Positions 1 to 8,295 of a stretch of 64,000 bases of DNA are shown here, one piece after another. The notes under the pieces are model-generated. The model saw only the letters and a list, made by a program, of their open reading frames with translations, ran no database searches and was not told where the DNA came from. A program made the position numbers and the translations under genes. This DNA comes from DASXMT01 sp963755985. GTDB taxonomy: Bacteria > Actinomycetota > Acidimicrobiia > Acidimicrobiales > RAAP-2. Position 1 is the first letter of the stretch. Each line of letters begins with the position of its first letter. The stretch covers positions 434,001 through 498,000 of the forward strand of contig CAVWLO010000004.1 of the NCBI GenBank assembly GCA_963755985.1, written 5' to 3'.

Positions 1-622
1 CCTGGCTGATCACCAACGAGGCCGCCCCCGGCACCAGCGGGACGATCACCCGGCCCTCGGTGAAGTAGCCGCCCTGGGCGTCTTTCATTTGAAAGCCCCC
101 GTTGAACGCGCACACCAGGGTCTGGGCCGCGGCGGGCAGGATGGGAGCCGTATAGGTCCACGGCCCGTCGCCCGGGCTGATGCTGCCCGAATAGAGGTTG
201 CCCTTCAAGAGCTTTGTGTCCATCCAGGCCACCCCGGCGAGCGAGGTGTTGCCTTGGGCCCGTATGGTCGTCTCGTAGACGGCCGACACGCCGGAGACGG
301 GCCGTCCCGCCGCCTGCCACTGGCCCTCGCCGGGCAGCGGCGGGGTGACCGGCGGGTCCAGCGGGGCCGGGGTGGCCAGCGGCACGAGGGGCGGAGCCGT
401 GGTCGTCGTGGTGGGCGGCACGGTGGTGGTCGTCGGCGCCGTGGTGGGGGGCACGGTGGTCGTCGGGTGGACCGTGGTGGCCGCCGGCGCCGGAACCGGT
501 GCCGGCTTCGTGGAGGAGGGCAGGTGGGTGGCCGTCGCCGACGGGCTGCCACAAGCGCTCAAAGCCAGAGCCGGGGGGACGAGCAGGGCCACCGCGGTCA
601 GCCATCCTCGGCGAGTGGACAC
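1..622 (-). CDS. Lipoprotein with phosphodiester glycosidase-like domain (partial, C-terminus outside window)
   Basis: The minus-strand frame opens with GTG at 622, giving a short basic stretch (STRRGW), a hydrophobic segment and the lipobox LSACG, so a lipid-anchored secreted protein is expected. A long Pro/Thr/Val linker (about residues 30-80) precedes a globular part containing AFNGGFQMKDAQGGY and TEGRVIVPL. These resemble the NAGPA/DUF2233 phosphodiester glycosidase fold, whose members remove sugars from phosphodiesters at the cell surface. An in-frame GTG lies seven codons further upstream, but only the start at 622 places the signal peptide at the N-terminus. I see no clear ribosome site. 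The gene runs off the left edge, so the catalytic region is incomplete. Confidence 0.7.
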   Translation of the reverse strand, partial: MSTRRGWLTAVALLVPPALALSACGSPSATATHLPSSTKPAPVPAPAATTVHPTTTVPPTTAPTTTTVPPTTTTTAPPLVPLATPAPLDPPVTPPLPGEGQWQAAGRPVSGVSAVYETTIRAQGNTSLAGVAWMDTKLLKGNLYSGSISPGDGPWTYTAPILPAAAQTLVCAFNGGFQMKDAQGGYFTEGRVIVPLVPGAASLVISQ

Positions 623-651
623 CGGCCAATGGTAGGCGCCGGCCACGATGC

Positions 652-1119
652 TCAGGCGGCAGGCCCCCCGCCGGGTCTCCGAGGCTCGGGCTCGTCGGGT
701 GGCCCCGAGTACGACCACCCGCTCCAGCGCTCTACCAGGATGGCAACCACCGGGCCGCTCGGTGGCTGGTCCCGGTACTGCCGGTACTTGGCCTGGAGGA
801 GAGCGATCGGCGCAGTGCAGCGTGCGGGGTCCTCCCAGACCTCACCGAGGCCATCGGCCCGCGCCCACCACAGGTTCGGCCATTCGTCTTCGTAGTGATC
901 GACCAGTGCCGAGACCCGAGGGTTCTCGGTGATGTTGGCGATCCGCCGGAGTGGCCGCGAGGACTTGGGCTTGTGGTCGACGGCCATCACGATCACGTCG
1001 CCTTCGAGGGCGAAGGTGAAGGGCACCAGGTGGGGAGAGCCGGTTGCGTCAACCGTGGCCAGCCGGGCCACCCGGCCCTGGCCAAAGCGCGCTCGGGCCT
1101 CGCCCTCGGTCAGCCGCAC
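652..1119 (-). CDS. F420-dependent PPOX-class oxidoreductase (Rv0121-like)
   Basis: The 155-aa protein has ARLATVDATGSPHLVPFTF near its start, then AVDHKPKSSRPLRRI and VDHYEDEWPNLWWARADG. This is the pattern of the short split-barrel PPOX family that includes mycobacterial Rv0121, a group thought to bind coenzyme F420. The substrate is unknown. The GTG start at 1119 is chosen because homology begins there; the frame stays open upstream but that part is low-complexity. It lies 29 bp upstream of the lipoprotein gene on the same strand and may be cotranscribed with it. The divergent leuA leader begins about 120 bp away. Confidence 0.75.
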   Translation of the reverse strand: MRLTEGEARARFGQGRVARLATVDATGSPHLVPFTFALEGDVIVMAVDHKPKSSRPLRRIANITENPRVSALVDHYEDEWPNLWWARADGLGEVWEDPARCTAPIALLQAKYRQYRDQPPSGPVVAILVERWSGWSYSGPPDEPEPRRPGGGPAA

Positions 1120-1198
1120 GGGCTCACCGTAGCCACGCCGGGCTGCGTTCGCGCCTCGGGGAACGGCCCGTTTCCGGGTCGGGCCGACCCGGTGGACC

Positions 1199-1227
1199 TT
1201 GACGTTGGCGGCCTGGGCTGGCACGAT
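1199..1227 (+). promoter_or_regulatory. Candidate leuA leader promoter
   Basis: TTGACG at 1199-1204 is followed after 17 bp by CACGAT at 1222-1227. The -35 hexamer is good and the -10 weak. Transcription would begin near 1234, only a few bases before the leader-peptide ATG at 1237, so the leader could be translated from an almost leaderless mRNA. This would explain its lack of a convincing Shine-Dalgarno sequence. Confidence 0.45.
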
Positions 1228-1236
1228 GGATGCACC

Positions 1237-1275
1237 ATGAACGGAATACCGACTTCGAGCCTCCTCCTTACCTGA
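1237..1275 (+). CDS. leuL: leuA leader peptide (12 aa, three consecutive Leu codons)
   Basis: The frame reads MNGIPTSSLLLT and then stops, with CTC CTC CTT at 1261-1269. A run of leucine codons just before the stop, followed at once by hairpins and then leuA, is the classic layout of ribosome-mediated attenuation: leucine shortage stalls the ribosome and changes RNA folding. Leader peptides of this kind are known ahead of leuA in actinobacteria. No strong ribosome site is visible; start-proximal transcription may make it leaderless. Confidence 0.7.
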   Translation: MNGIPTSSLLLT

Positions 1276-1303
1276 CGGCGAGCGCCACATAGCGTTCGCT
1301 CGC

Positions 1304-1337
1304 AACCTCCTGTGCCGACTCGGCCAGGAGGTTTTTT
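1304..1337 (+). terminator. leuA attenuator terminator hairpin
   Basis: AACCTCCTG (1304-1312) pairs perfectly with CAGGAGGTT (1325-1333), with an inner GCCG/CGGC pair, and a T run follows to 1337. This is an intrinsic terminator lying 66 bp before the leuA start and 29 bp after the leader stop. A second stem, GCGAGCG (1278-1284) with CGCTCGC (1297-1303), sits directly after the leader stop and abuts the terminator. CCTCCT at 1260-1265, overlapping the Leu codons, could also pair with AGGAGG at 1326-1331. Competing folds of this type are what attenuation needs; which one is the antiterminator is inference. Confidence 0.7.
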
Positions 1338-1402
1338 GATGGGCGGACTCCGGTGGTGGCCAAGGGTCGGGGCGCGAGGTCGAAGAGCAAGGGAGCACGA
1401 CG

Positions 1403-3136
1403 ATGAGCACAGAGCAGCGAGCAGCCACGAGGGCCACCGAGCAGCCTCGCCTCGCCCTCCCCTGCGACGTCTCCCCCATGCCCTTCGGGCACTACCGCTC
1501 GCACGTGCCCTTGCGCCTCCCCGAGCGCACCTGGCCCGATCGCCAGTTCACCCGGGCGCCCCACTGGGCCAGCGTCGACCTGCGTGACGGCAACCAGGCC
1601 CTGGTCGACCCCATGGACTCCGAACGCAAGCTCAAGCTGTTCGAGACGCTGGTCGCCGTGGGGTTCAAGGACATCGAGGTGGGGTTCCCGTCGGCCTCCC
1701 AGACCGACTACGACTTCCAGCGCCAGATCATCGAGGAGGGCCTCATCCCCGACGACGTGATCATCCAGGTGCTGGTCCAGTGCCGCGAAGAGCTGATCGA
1801 GCGGACCTACCAGTCGCTGGCCGGGGCCCGTCAGGCCATCGTGCACTTCTACAACTCCACCTCGGAGCTGCAACGCCGCGTCGTCTTCGGACTGGACAAG
1901 GCCGGGATCGTCGACATCGCCGTCAACGCCGCCCGGCTGTGCAAGAAGTTCGAGACGACCATCCCCGACACCGACGTCCGCTACGAATACTCGCCCGAGA
2001 GCTTCACCGGCACCGAGCCCGAGTTCGCCATGGAGATCTGCGAAGCGGTCATGGAGGTCATCGAGCCGACACCCGAGCGCCCGATCATCATCAACCTGCC
2101 GGCCACGGTGGAGATGTACACGCCCAACGTCTACGCCGACGTCATCGAGTGGTGCAGCACCCACATCGCCAATCGTGACTCGGTCATCTTGAGCCTGCAT
2201 CCTCACAACGACCGGGGCACGGCCGTCGCCGCCGCCGAGCTCGCCGTACTGGCCGGGGCCGACCGGGTGGAGGGGACGCTCTTTGGCAACGGAGAGCGTA
2301 CCGGCAACGTGGACATCGTCACCCTGGCCATGAACCTCTTCTCACAGGGCATCGATCCGGCCCTCGACTTCGGCGACATCGAGCGGGTGCGCCGGGCAGC
2401 CGAGTACGCCACCCGCATGCCCGTCCACCCTCGCCACCCCTACGCCGGGGACCTGGTCTACACGGCGTTCTCCGGGTCGCATCAGGACGCCATCAAGAAG
2501 GGGATGGCGGCCATCGGCACCGACTACGACCAGTGGGAGGTCCCCTACCTCCCCATCGACCCCAAGCACACCGGACGGACCTACGAAGCCATCATCCAGG
2601 TCAACAGCCAGTCGGGCAAGGGCGGCGTGGCCTACGTCATGGACGCCGAGCACGGGCTCGACCTCCCCCGCCGCCTGCAGATCGAGTTCTCCAAGGAGGT
2701 ACAGGTGGCCACCGAGGCCAGCGGTACGGTGATCCACCCCGACGAGATGTGGGACGTGTTCTCTCGTACCTATCTTCCCGGCGAAGAGGGGATCCGGCTG
2801 ATCGGCAGCGAGGTCACGACCAAGGAGCAGCGGACCACCGTGGTGGCCCAGCTCCTGGTGGACGGAAAGCACCGGACGGTGGCCGGCGAGGGCAACGGGC
2901 CGATCGATGCCCTGGTCGCCGGGCTGCGGACCGAACTGGGCGTTCGCTTCGAGGTGAAGGACTACAGCCAACACGCGCTCACTGCCGGGAGCGGCGCCTC
3001 AGCGGTGGCCTACGTCGAGGCCGAGGTGCCCGACGGGACCACGTGGTGGGGAGTGGGCATGGACTCGAGCACCCTCGACGCCTCGCTGGGCGCGGTCGTC
3101 AGCGCAGCCAACCGGATCCGGCCCCCGCGTCCGTGA
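1403..3136 (+). CDS. leuA: 2-isopropylmalate synthase
   Basis: LeuA condenses acetyl-CoA with 2-oxoisovalerate, the first committed step of leucine biosynthesis. The 577-aa protein has the catalytic TIM barrel with the N-terminal signature WASVDLRDGNQAL, the metal-binding SLHPHNDRGT and the conserved GNGERTGNVD. The C-terminal part (about 440-577) is the LeuA allosteric domain that binds leucine. Length and sequence fit the long yeast/actinobacterial type. A GGAG ribosome site precedes the ATG. The leader peptide and terminator upstream imply attenuation by leucine supply in addition to feedback inhibition. Confidence 0.95.
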   Translation: MSTEQRAATRATEQPRLALPCDVSPMPFGHYRSHVPLRLPERTWPDRQFTRAPHWASVDLRDGNQALVDPMDSERKLKLFETLVAVGFKDIEVGFPSASQTDYDFQRQIIEEGLIPDDVIIQVLVQCREELIERTYQSLAGARQAIVHFYNSTSELQRRVVFGLDKAGIVDIAVNAARLCKKFETTIPDTDVRYEYSPESFTGTEPEFAMEICEAVMEVIEPTPERPIIINLPATVEMYTPNVYADVIEWCSTHIANRDSVILSLHPHNDRGTAVAAAELAVLAGADRVEGTLFGNGERTGNVDIVTLAMNLFSQGIDPALDFGDIERVRRAAEYATRMPVHPRHPYAGDLVYTAFSGSHQDAIKKGMAAIGTDYDQWEVPYLPIDPKHTGRTYEAIIQVNSQSGKGGVAYVMDAEHGLDLPRRLQIEFSKEVQVATEASGTVIHPDEMWDVFSRTYLPGEEGIRLIGSEVTTKEQRTTVVAQLLVDGKHRTVAGEGNGPIDALVAGLRTELGVRFEVKDYSQHALTAGSGASAVAYVEAEVPDGTTWWGVGMDSSTLDASLGAVVSAANRIRPPRP

Positions 3137-3202
3137 CCGGGCGACCGGAAATCGAAACCGTGTTCTAGTATGGGCGCCGAACCGAGAGGGAGGGCACCGA
3201 CC

Positions 3203-4081
3203 ATGAGCATGCCAACCGACGTAGGGGCTGTCGACACGATGATCAGCTTCCCGCACAAGGACATGAAGGCCGTCTACCGTTTCATCACCGACCAGACGAA
3301 GGACAAGCAGTCCAAGGAGGAATTCGCCTTCCCGGCCGAGTACATGTTCAAGGACGTGCCGGAAAAGGGGCTCACCGACTCAGACGACCCCATTGCCGTC
3401 ACCCTCGGCGAGATGGACCGGTGGGGTATCGACAAGGGCCTGATCGGCGTCGACGACGGCGACGGCAAGGGCCAGGAGGCGATCCGTCGCTACCCTGATC
3501 GCTTCATTCCCTCGCTGTCGGTCGACCCCAACGACGGCATGGACGGAATCATGGCCATGACCCGTGCCTACGAGAAGTGGGGCATCCGGGCCGTCGGCGC
3601 CTTCCCGGCCGGGACCTATCCCCAGGTGGCCATCAACGACAAGAAGATGTACCCCATCTACGCCAAGTGCGTCGAGCTGGGCATTCCCATCTTCTGCTGT
3701 GCCGGCGTCCCCGGCCCCCGGCTCAAGTTCGCCGTGCAGAAGGTGGAGCTGATCGACGAGGTGATGTACGACTTCCCCGACCTCGTGTTCGTTACCCGCC
3801 ACGGCTGTGAGCCGTGGACGGAGCTGGCCGTGAAGCTGATGCTGAAATGGCCCGGTCTCCACTACTCGACCAGTGCCTTCGCCCCGAAGTACTACAACAA
3901 GCACATCATCGACTTTGCCAACACGCGGGGGGCCGACAAGGTCATCTACGCCGGCTACTTCCCGATGGGACTGTCCATCGAACGGATCATGACCGAGATG
4001 CCCCAAGTCGGGTTCAAGGACGACGTCTGGCCCAAGTTCCTGCGCACGAACGCCCTCCGGGTGCTCGGGCTGGCCGACTGA
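3203..4081 (+). CDS. Amidohydrolase family 2 (ACMSD-like TIM barrel)
   Basis: A 292-aa protein related to the PF04909 amidohydrolases, which hydrolyse or decarboxylate small cyclic or aromatic acids at a metal centre. It shows RRYPDRFIPSLSVDPNDG, VFVTRHGCEPWTELA and a terminal LRTNALRVLGL, all typical of the family. The usual N-terminal HxH is not evident: the start reads VDTMISFPHKD, so metal binding may be altered. The ATG at 3203 is preceded by GGGAGGG; an ATG 33 bp upstream lacks such a site. The next gene, a crotonase, begins 13 bp after the stop, suggesting cotranscription. The substrate cannot be read from the sequence. Confidence 0.75.
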   Translation: MSMPTDVGAVDTMISFPHKDMKAVYRFITDQTKDKQSKEEFAFPAEYMFKDVPEKGLTDSDDPIAVTLGEMDRWGIDKGLIGVDDGDGKGQEAIRRYPDRFIPSLSVDPNDGMDGIMAMTRAYEKWGIRAVGAFPAGTYPQVAINDKKMYPIYAKCVELGIPIFCCAGVPGPRLKFAVQKVELIDEVMYDFPDLVFVTRHGCEPWTELAVKLMLKWPGLHYSTSAFAPKYYNKHIIDFANTRGADKVIYAGYFPMGLSIERIMTEMPQVGFKDDVWPKFLRTNALRVLGLAD

Positions 4082-4094
4082 CCGGCGGAGGCCG

Positions 4095-4841
4095 GTGATC
4101 GAGACCGAGGATGCCGAGGGGGTCAGGCTGGTCGCCTTCAATCGACCCGAGGCGCGCAATGCGTTCAACGTGGCCATGTACCGCGCCGTGGCCGACGCGG
4201 TGGACGAGGCCGGCGACAACGACTCGGTCCATGCCGTCGTGTTGACCGGGCGGGGTGCCGCCTTCAGCGCCGGGCAGGACCTGCGGGAGATGGCCGAGAT
4301 CGCTGCCGGCCGGGCACCGGCCGACACCGGTGACGGCTTCCCCCGCCTGCTCGACAGCCTCCAGGGCTGCCCGAAGCCCCTGTTCGCCGCGGTCAACGGG
4401 GTCGGTGTCGGGCTGGGCTTCACCATGCTCGGGCACTGCGACATCGTCCTGATCGATGAGGAGGCCCGGTTGCGGGTTCCCTTCGCCGAGCTCGGCGTCC
4501 CACCCGAGGCGGGCAGCAGTTACCTCTTCCCCGCCCGTATGGGCTGGCAGCAGGCGGCCCGGGTGCTTTTGTGCTCGGAATGGATCGGGGCACACCAAGC
4601 CGTCGACATGGGCATCGCCGTGCAGGTCTGCCGTCCGGGCACGGTTGTCGAGGAGTCGCTGGCCCTGGCCGAGCGGGTCGCCGCCTACCCGCTTGAGGCC
4701 GTCATCGAGATCAAGGCCCTCATGCGCGCCCCCCACGTCGACGCCGTGCGCCAGGCGCGCTCCCGGGAGGACGACGCCTTTCGACGGCTGCTCGGCTCCA
4801 CCGCCAACCGGGAGGCACTGGACCGCTGGCGGACGACCTGA
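4095..4841 (+). CDS. Enoyl-CoA hydratase/isomerase family protein
   Basis: A 248-aa crotonase-fold protein. FNRPEARNAFNVAMY and the oxyanion-hole segment GRGAAFSAGQDLREM are clear. FAELGVPPEAGSSYLFP carries acidic residues at the usual catalytic positions, so hydratase or isomerase activity on an acyl-CoA is plausible. The GTG start at 4095 has GGCGGAGG just upstream. It follows the amidohydrolase closely and the two probably form an operon. Its stop is only 2 bp from the convergent VOC gene's stop. Confidence 0.85.
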   Translation: MIETEDAEGVRLVAFNRPEARNAFNVAMYRAVADAVDEAGDNDSVHAVVLTGRGAAFSAGQDLREMAEIAAGRAPADTGDGFPRLLDSLQGCPKPLFAAVNGVGVGLGFTMLGHCDIVLIDEEARLRVPFAELGVPPEAGSSYLFPARMGWQQAARVLLCSEWIGAHQAVDMGIAVQVCRPGTVVEESLALAERVAAYPLEAVIEIKALMRAPHVDAVRQARSREDDAFRRLLGSTANREALDRWRTT

Positions 4842-4843
4842 GG

Positions 4844-5308
4844 CTACGAATAGCGGGCGGCCCTTGTCCCCGGGGGGTGGTAGACGTCAGGGACCAGATC
4901 GGGGTTCTCGACGCAGACCTCGCACTCGAGGCCGTCGGGATCGCGGAAGAAGAGGCTGAGCATCGGTCCGAAATCGGTGACGAAGGCGTCTGCTGCTCCC
5001 CGGGCCATGAGACGCTCCCGGATGGCCTCGAACGCCTCGATTGAGGCGGCCTGCAGGGCGAGGTGGTCGATGCGACCGCGTCCGAACATCGGCGTCTGGC
5101 GATCGGCCTCCGTATTGCCGTCGATGTGGAACACGTTGAGCTCGGCCCAGTCACCGACCTTGATGATCGTGAGTCGGGGGCCCTTCCCCTCGGAGGCCTC
5201 CGCACCGTCGCGGAGGACCTCCGCCTCGAACACGTCCTGGTAGAACGCCTTCAGGCGATCGGCATCGTTGGTGATCGTGGCAACGTGGTTGATTCCCTTG
5301 AGCAACAT
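4844..5308 (-). CDS. VOC (glyoxalase/dioxygenase) family protein
   Basis: A 154-aa single-domain VOC protein beginning GINHVATITNDADRLKAFYQ, with IDHLALQAAS mid-protein and FRDPDGLECEVCVENP near the C-terminus. These match the beta-alpha-beta-beta-beta modules of glyoxalase-fold enzymes. The His and Glu positions (NHVA, DHLAL, LECEV) suggest a metal site. It lies 7 bp after acs on the same strand and so is probably the last gene of the acetate operon. Its substrate is unknown, and the link with acetate use rests only on position. Confidence 0.75.
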   Translation of the reverse strand: MLLKGINHVATITNDADRLKAFYQDVFEAEVLRDGAEASEGKGPRLTIIKVGDWAELNVFHIDGNTEADRQTPMFGRGRIDHLALQAASIEAFEAIRERLMARGAADAFVTDFGPMLSLFFRDPDGLECEVCVENPDLVPDVYHPPGTRAARYS

Positions 5309-5315
5309 GGTCGAC

Positions 5316-7301
5316 TCACTCGGCCTCGGCCGCCCCCGTCTGCATCTGCTCGTCGATGAGGTTCACCACTGTCGGGTCCAAAAGGGTGGTCACGTCCCCG
5401 AGCTCTCGGTGCTCGGCCACGTCCTTCAGCAGCCGGCGCATGATCTTCCCGCTTCGGGTCTTGGGCAGGTCGGGCGTCAGGATGATCTGACGGGGCTTGG
5501 CAATGGGCCCGATGGCCTTGGCCACGTGGTCCCGGAGTTCGGCCACCAGCGCGCCGCCCTCGTTCTCGGCGTCGGACACCTCGCCCTTCACGGTGACGAA
5601 GGCCACGATGGCCTGCCCGGTCGTCTCGTCGCTCGCGCCGACCACGGCGGCCTCGGCCACCCGGGGGAAGCCGACGAGGGCGTGTTCCACCTCGGTGGTG
5701 GAGATGCGGTGACCGGAGATGTTCATCACGTCGTCGACCCGGCCCAGCAGCCACAGGTCACCGTCCTCGTCGCGCTTGGCCCCGTCCCCGGCGAAGTAGC
5801 GACCGGGATAGCGGGACCAGTAGGTCTCCTCATAGCGTTTCGGGTCGCCCCAGATGCCGCGGAGCATCCCCGGCCAGGGGCGATCGAGCACGAGGTAACC
5901 GCCGGCGTCGTTTCCGACCGACTTCCCGCTCTCGTCGACGACATCGGCGCTGATGCCCGGGAACGGGCGCATGGCGGCCCCCGGCTTGGTGGCGGTGATG
6001 CCGGGCAGCGGCGTGATCATGATCCCGCCCGTCTCGGTCTGCCACCAGGTGTCAACGATGGGGCAGCGGTCGCCGCCGATGAATTTCCGGTACCACATCC
6101 ACGCCTCGGGGTTGATGGGCTCCCCCACCGAGCCGAGGAGCCGCAGGCTGGACAGATCGTGGCCCGACGGGTGCTCCTCCCCCCACTTCATGAAGGTCCG
6201 GATGGTGGTGGGCGCGGTGTAGAGGATGGTGACCTTGTAGTCCTCGACGATCTTCCACCAGCGGTCCCGGCCCCCGGCGTCGGGGGTTCCCTCGTACATC
6301 ATCGAGGTGACCCCGTTGGCCAGCGGTCCGTAGACGATGTAGCTATGGCCGGTGACCCAGCCGATGTCGGCCGCGGTCCAGAAGATGTCGCTATCCGGCT
6401 TCACGTCGAAGATCAGCCGATGAGTGGTGGAACAGTGGGTCAGGTAGCCCCCGGTGGTGTGCAGGATTCCCTTGGGCTTGGCCGTCGTCCCGCTTGTGTA
6501 CATGATGTACAGCGGTTGCTCGGCGTCGAAGGACTCGGGATCGTGCTCGGTGGACTGCCGATCGACGACCTCGTGCCACCACAGGTCCCGACCGTCTTCC
6601 CAGGCCACGTCCTGGCCGGTCCGGCGGACGACCAGTACCGTGCGCACGTCCGGGCACTGGGTCAGGGCCTCGTCCACGTTGGGCTTGAGCGCCGCCTGGG
6701 CGCCGCGCCGGTACCCGCCGTCGGCGGTGATCACAAAGCGGGCATCGCCATCGAGGATCCGACTGGCCAGCGCCTCGGACGAGAAGCCGCCGAAGGTCAC
6801 CATGTGGGGGGCACCGAGACGGGCGCAAGCCAGCATGGCCACCACCGCCTCGGGGATCATCGGCATATAGATGCAGACCCGGTCACCGGCCTCCACGCCC
6901 AACTCGACCAGCGCGTTGGCCGCCTGGCTGACCATGTCCTTCAAGGCCGCGTACGTGATGTCCCGGGTGTCACCGTCGGGCTCCCCGACCCAGTGGAAGG
7001 CGACCTTGTCCCCCTTGCCCGCGGCCACATGGCGGTCCACGCAGTTGACCGAGGCGTTCAGCCTGCCCCCGACGAACCACTCGGCGAAGGGGGCCTTCCA
7101 ATCGAGTACCTCGGTCCACGGCTCGGCCCACTCGAGCGTCCCGGCTTGGCCCTCCCACCAGGCAAGCGGGTCGGCGTCGGCCTCGTCGTAGATGCCCGGC
7201 TGGGCGTTGGCGCGGGCGGCGAGCTCCTCGGGCGGTTCGAAACGGCGACCCTCGTGCAGTAGGGCCGAAAGCCCCTGGTCCTGTTGCCCGCTATCACTCA
7301 T
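5316..7301 (-). CDS. acs: Acetyl-CoA synthetase (AMP-forming)
   Basis: Acs converts acetate, ATP and CoA to acetyl-CoA, AMP and pyrophosphate. The 661-aa length matches the family. Visible motifs are the P-loop YTSGTTAKPKG, the acetate/adenine-site VDTWWQTETGG, the hinge YFAGDGAKRDEDGDLWLLGR with VDDVMNISGHR, and the C-terminal TRSGKIMRR whose Lys is the usual acetylation site. The P-loop has Ala where Gly is more common. An AGAGGG ribosome site precedes the ATG. The acetate transporter gene ends 56 bp upstream, making an uptake-activation pair, with CRP-like sites ahead of the transporter. Confidence 0.95.
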   Translation of the reverse strand: MSDSGQQDQGLSALLHEGRRFEPPEELAARANAQPGIYDEADADPLAWWEGQAGTLEWAEPWTEVLDWKAPFAEWFVGGRLNASVNCVDRHVAAGKGDKVAFHWVGEPDGDTRDITYAALKDMVSQAANALVELGVEAGDRVCIYMPMIPEAVVAMLACARLGAPHMVTFGGFSSEALASRILDGDARFVITADGGYRRGAQAALKPNVDEALTQCPDVRTVLVVRRTGQDVAWEDGRDLWWHEVVDRQSTEHDPESFDAEQPLYIMYTSGTTAKPKGILHTTGGYLTHCSTTHRLIFDVKPDSDIFWTAADIGWVTGHSYIVYGPLANGVTSMMYEGTPDAGGRDRWWKIVEDYKVTILYTAPTTIRTFMKWGEEHPSGHDLSSLRLLGSVGEPINPEAWMWYRKFIGGDRCPIVDTWWQTETGGIMITPLPGITATKPGAAMRPFPGISADVVDESGKSVGNDAGGYLVLDRPWPGMLRGIWGDPKRYEETYWSRYPGRYFAGDGAKRDEDGDLWLLGRVDDVMNISGHRISTTEVEHALVGFPRVAEAAVVGASDETTGQAIVAFVTVKGEVSDAENEGGALVAELRDHVAKAIGPIAKPRQIILTPDLPKTRSGKIMRRLLKDVAEHRELGDVTTLLDPTVVNLIDEQMQTGAAEAE

Positions 7302-7357
7302 GCTCGTCCCTCTCGGTCGTCACCGCCTGGTTCCAGCTGCCAATCCCTGCCCCAGTG

Positions 7358-8050
7358 TCATACCCCAACGCCAGGAGTCGGGGCGACCGGGGCGGCCGGG
7401 GCCACGACCTTCGGACGGGGAGCGAGCGGTACCGTGGGGATGATCGCCTTCTTGAAGGTCTCGTTGACCACGCCTGCGAAGGACGCGTACCAGGCCACGC
7501 CGGCGGTGGCCAGACCGATATAGCCGCCCCATTTGGTCACCGTCACCTGGCCCCGGAACGCCCCAATGGTCAAGAGCACGAAGGTCGCAGTCAACAGGAT
7601 GAACACGCCGGCCACGGCCGCGCTCACCCGCAACGAGGGCACGATCATGTAGAAGGTGAAGATGGTCCACCCCAGCAGGAAGACGCCCACGGCGACGGAC
7701 GCGTCGGCTGGACGGAGCCCGCCGGCCACGAACTTCACGAAGACGTAGTACGAGATCCAGAACCCTCCGAACGAGGAGAATGCCAGCGCGCCGAACGTGT
7801 TCTTCCGGGTGAACTCCCACATCCCGGCGAGCAACTGCACCCCGCCCCCGTAGGCCAGGGCCAGGGCCAGGGCCGGGGCCGCGGCCGGGCCCCAGATGTC
7901 AGAGTTGGAAAGGCTCAGTGCGAAGGTCGTCATGGCGAAGGCCGCCAGTCCCAATGGGGCCGGGTCTGCTGTTCGGTACACGCTTGGTTCGGTCGGGACC
8001 GGGCCCTCTTGGACCTCGAACTGCCCCATTGCTGCAGATTCCGGTGGCAT
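7358..8050 (-). CDS. Acetate uptake transporter, GPR1/FUN34/SatP family
   Basis: A 230-aa integral membrane protein with about six hydrophobic helices. The family signature appears as ADPAPLGLAAFAMTTFALSL near the N-terminus, and FWISYYVFVKF is also typical. Members carry acetate or succinate together with protons. The C-terminus is a Pro/Ala/Val-rich tail. AAGGGGG stands upstream of the ATG. It is the promoter-proximal gene of the transporter-acs-VOC operon. Two CRP/GlxR-like operators lie about 140-180 bp upstream, suggesting control by carbon status. Confidence 0.88.
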   Translation of the reverse strand: MPPESAAMGQFEVQEGPVPTEPSVYRTADPAPLGLAAFAMTTFALSLSNSDIWGPAAAPALALALAYGGGVQLLAGMWEFTRKNTFGALAFSSFGGFWISYYVFVKFVAGGLRPADASVAVGVFLLGWTIFTFYMIVPSLRVSAAVAGVFILLTATFVLLTIGAFRGQVTVTKWGGYIGLATAGVAWYASFAGVVNETFKKAIIPTVPLAPRPKVVAPAAPVAPTPGVGV

Positions 8051-8188
8051 GACACCCCCTTGGTCGCAGATGACCGGTCCCGGCCAGGCGTCGGGTTCCG
8101 ATCACCTTTCGCTCTTCAACGCCAGTTTGATACCCATAGATGAACTCTGTGTAAACCCTGATAGGGAGACCTAAACGGCCCGTTCCTT

Positions 8189-8228
8189 TGTGAAATGGTT
8201 CACTTTTGATCATGTGAAATCGATCACT
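8189..8228. promoter_or_regulatory. Tandem CRP/GlxR-type binding sites
   Basis: Two copies of TGTGA-N6-TCACT occur: TGTGA 8189-8193 with TCAC 8200-8203, and TGTGA 8213-8217 with TCAC 8224-8227. Both are followed by TT and their centres are 24 bp apart. The spacing and half-sites match the cAMP-receptor consensus, also used by actinobacterial GlxR and Mycobacterium Crp. They lie in the divergent region between the acetate transporter and the peroxiredoxin and could act on either. Confidence 0.65.
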
Positions 8229-8295
8229 TTGAGAGCCTCGAGCGCAACGGTCGGGAAAACGCCCGGCTCGGCCTCGCCCTCCTATGCTCCATCCC

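Noticed and set aside
5268..7262. A 664-codon plus-strand open frame over acs
   Set aside because: Exact antisense of acetyl-CoA synthetase; composition is the Gly/Val/His-rich pattern of shadow frames.
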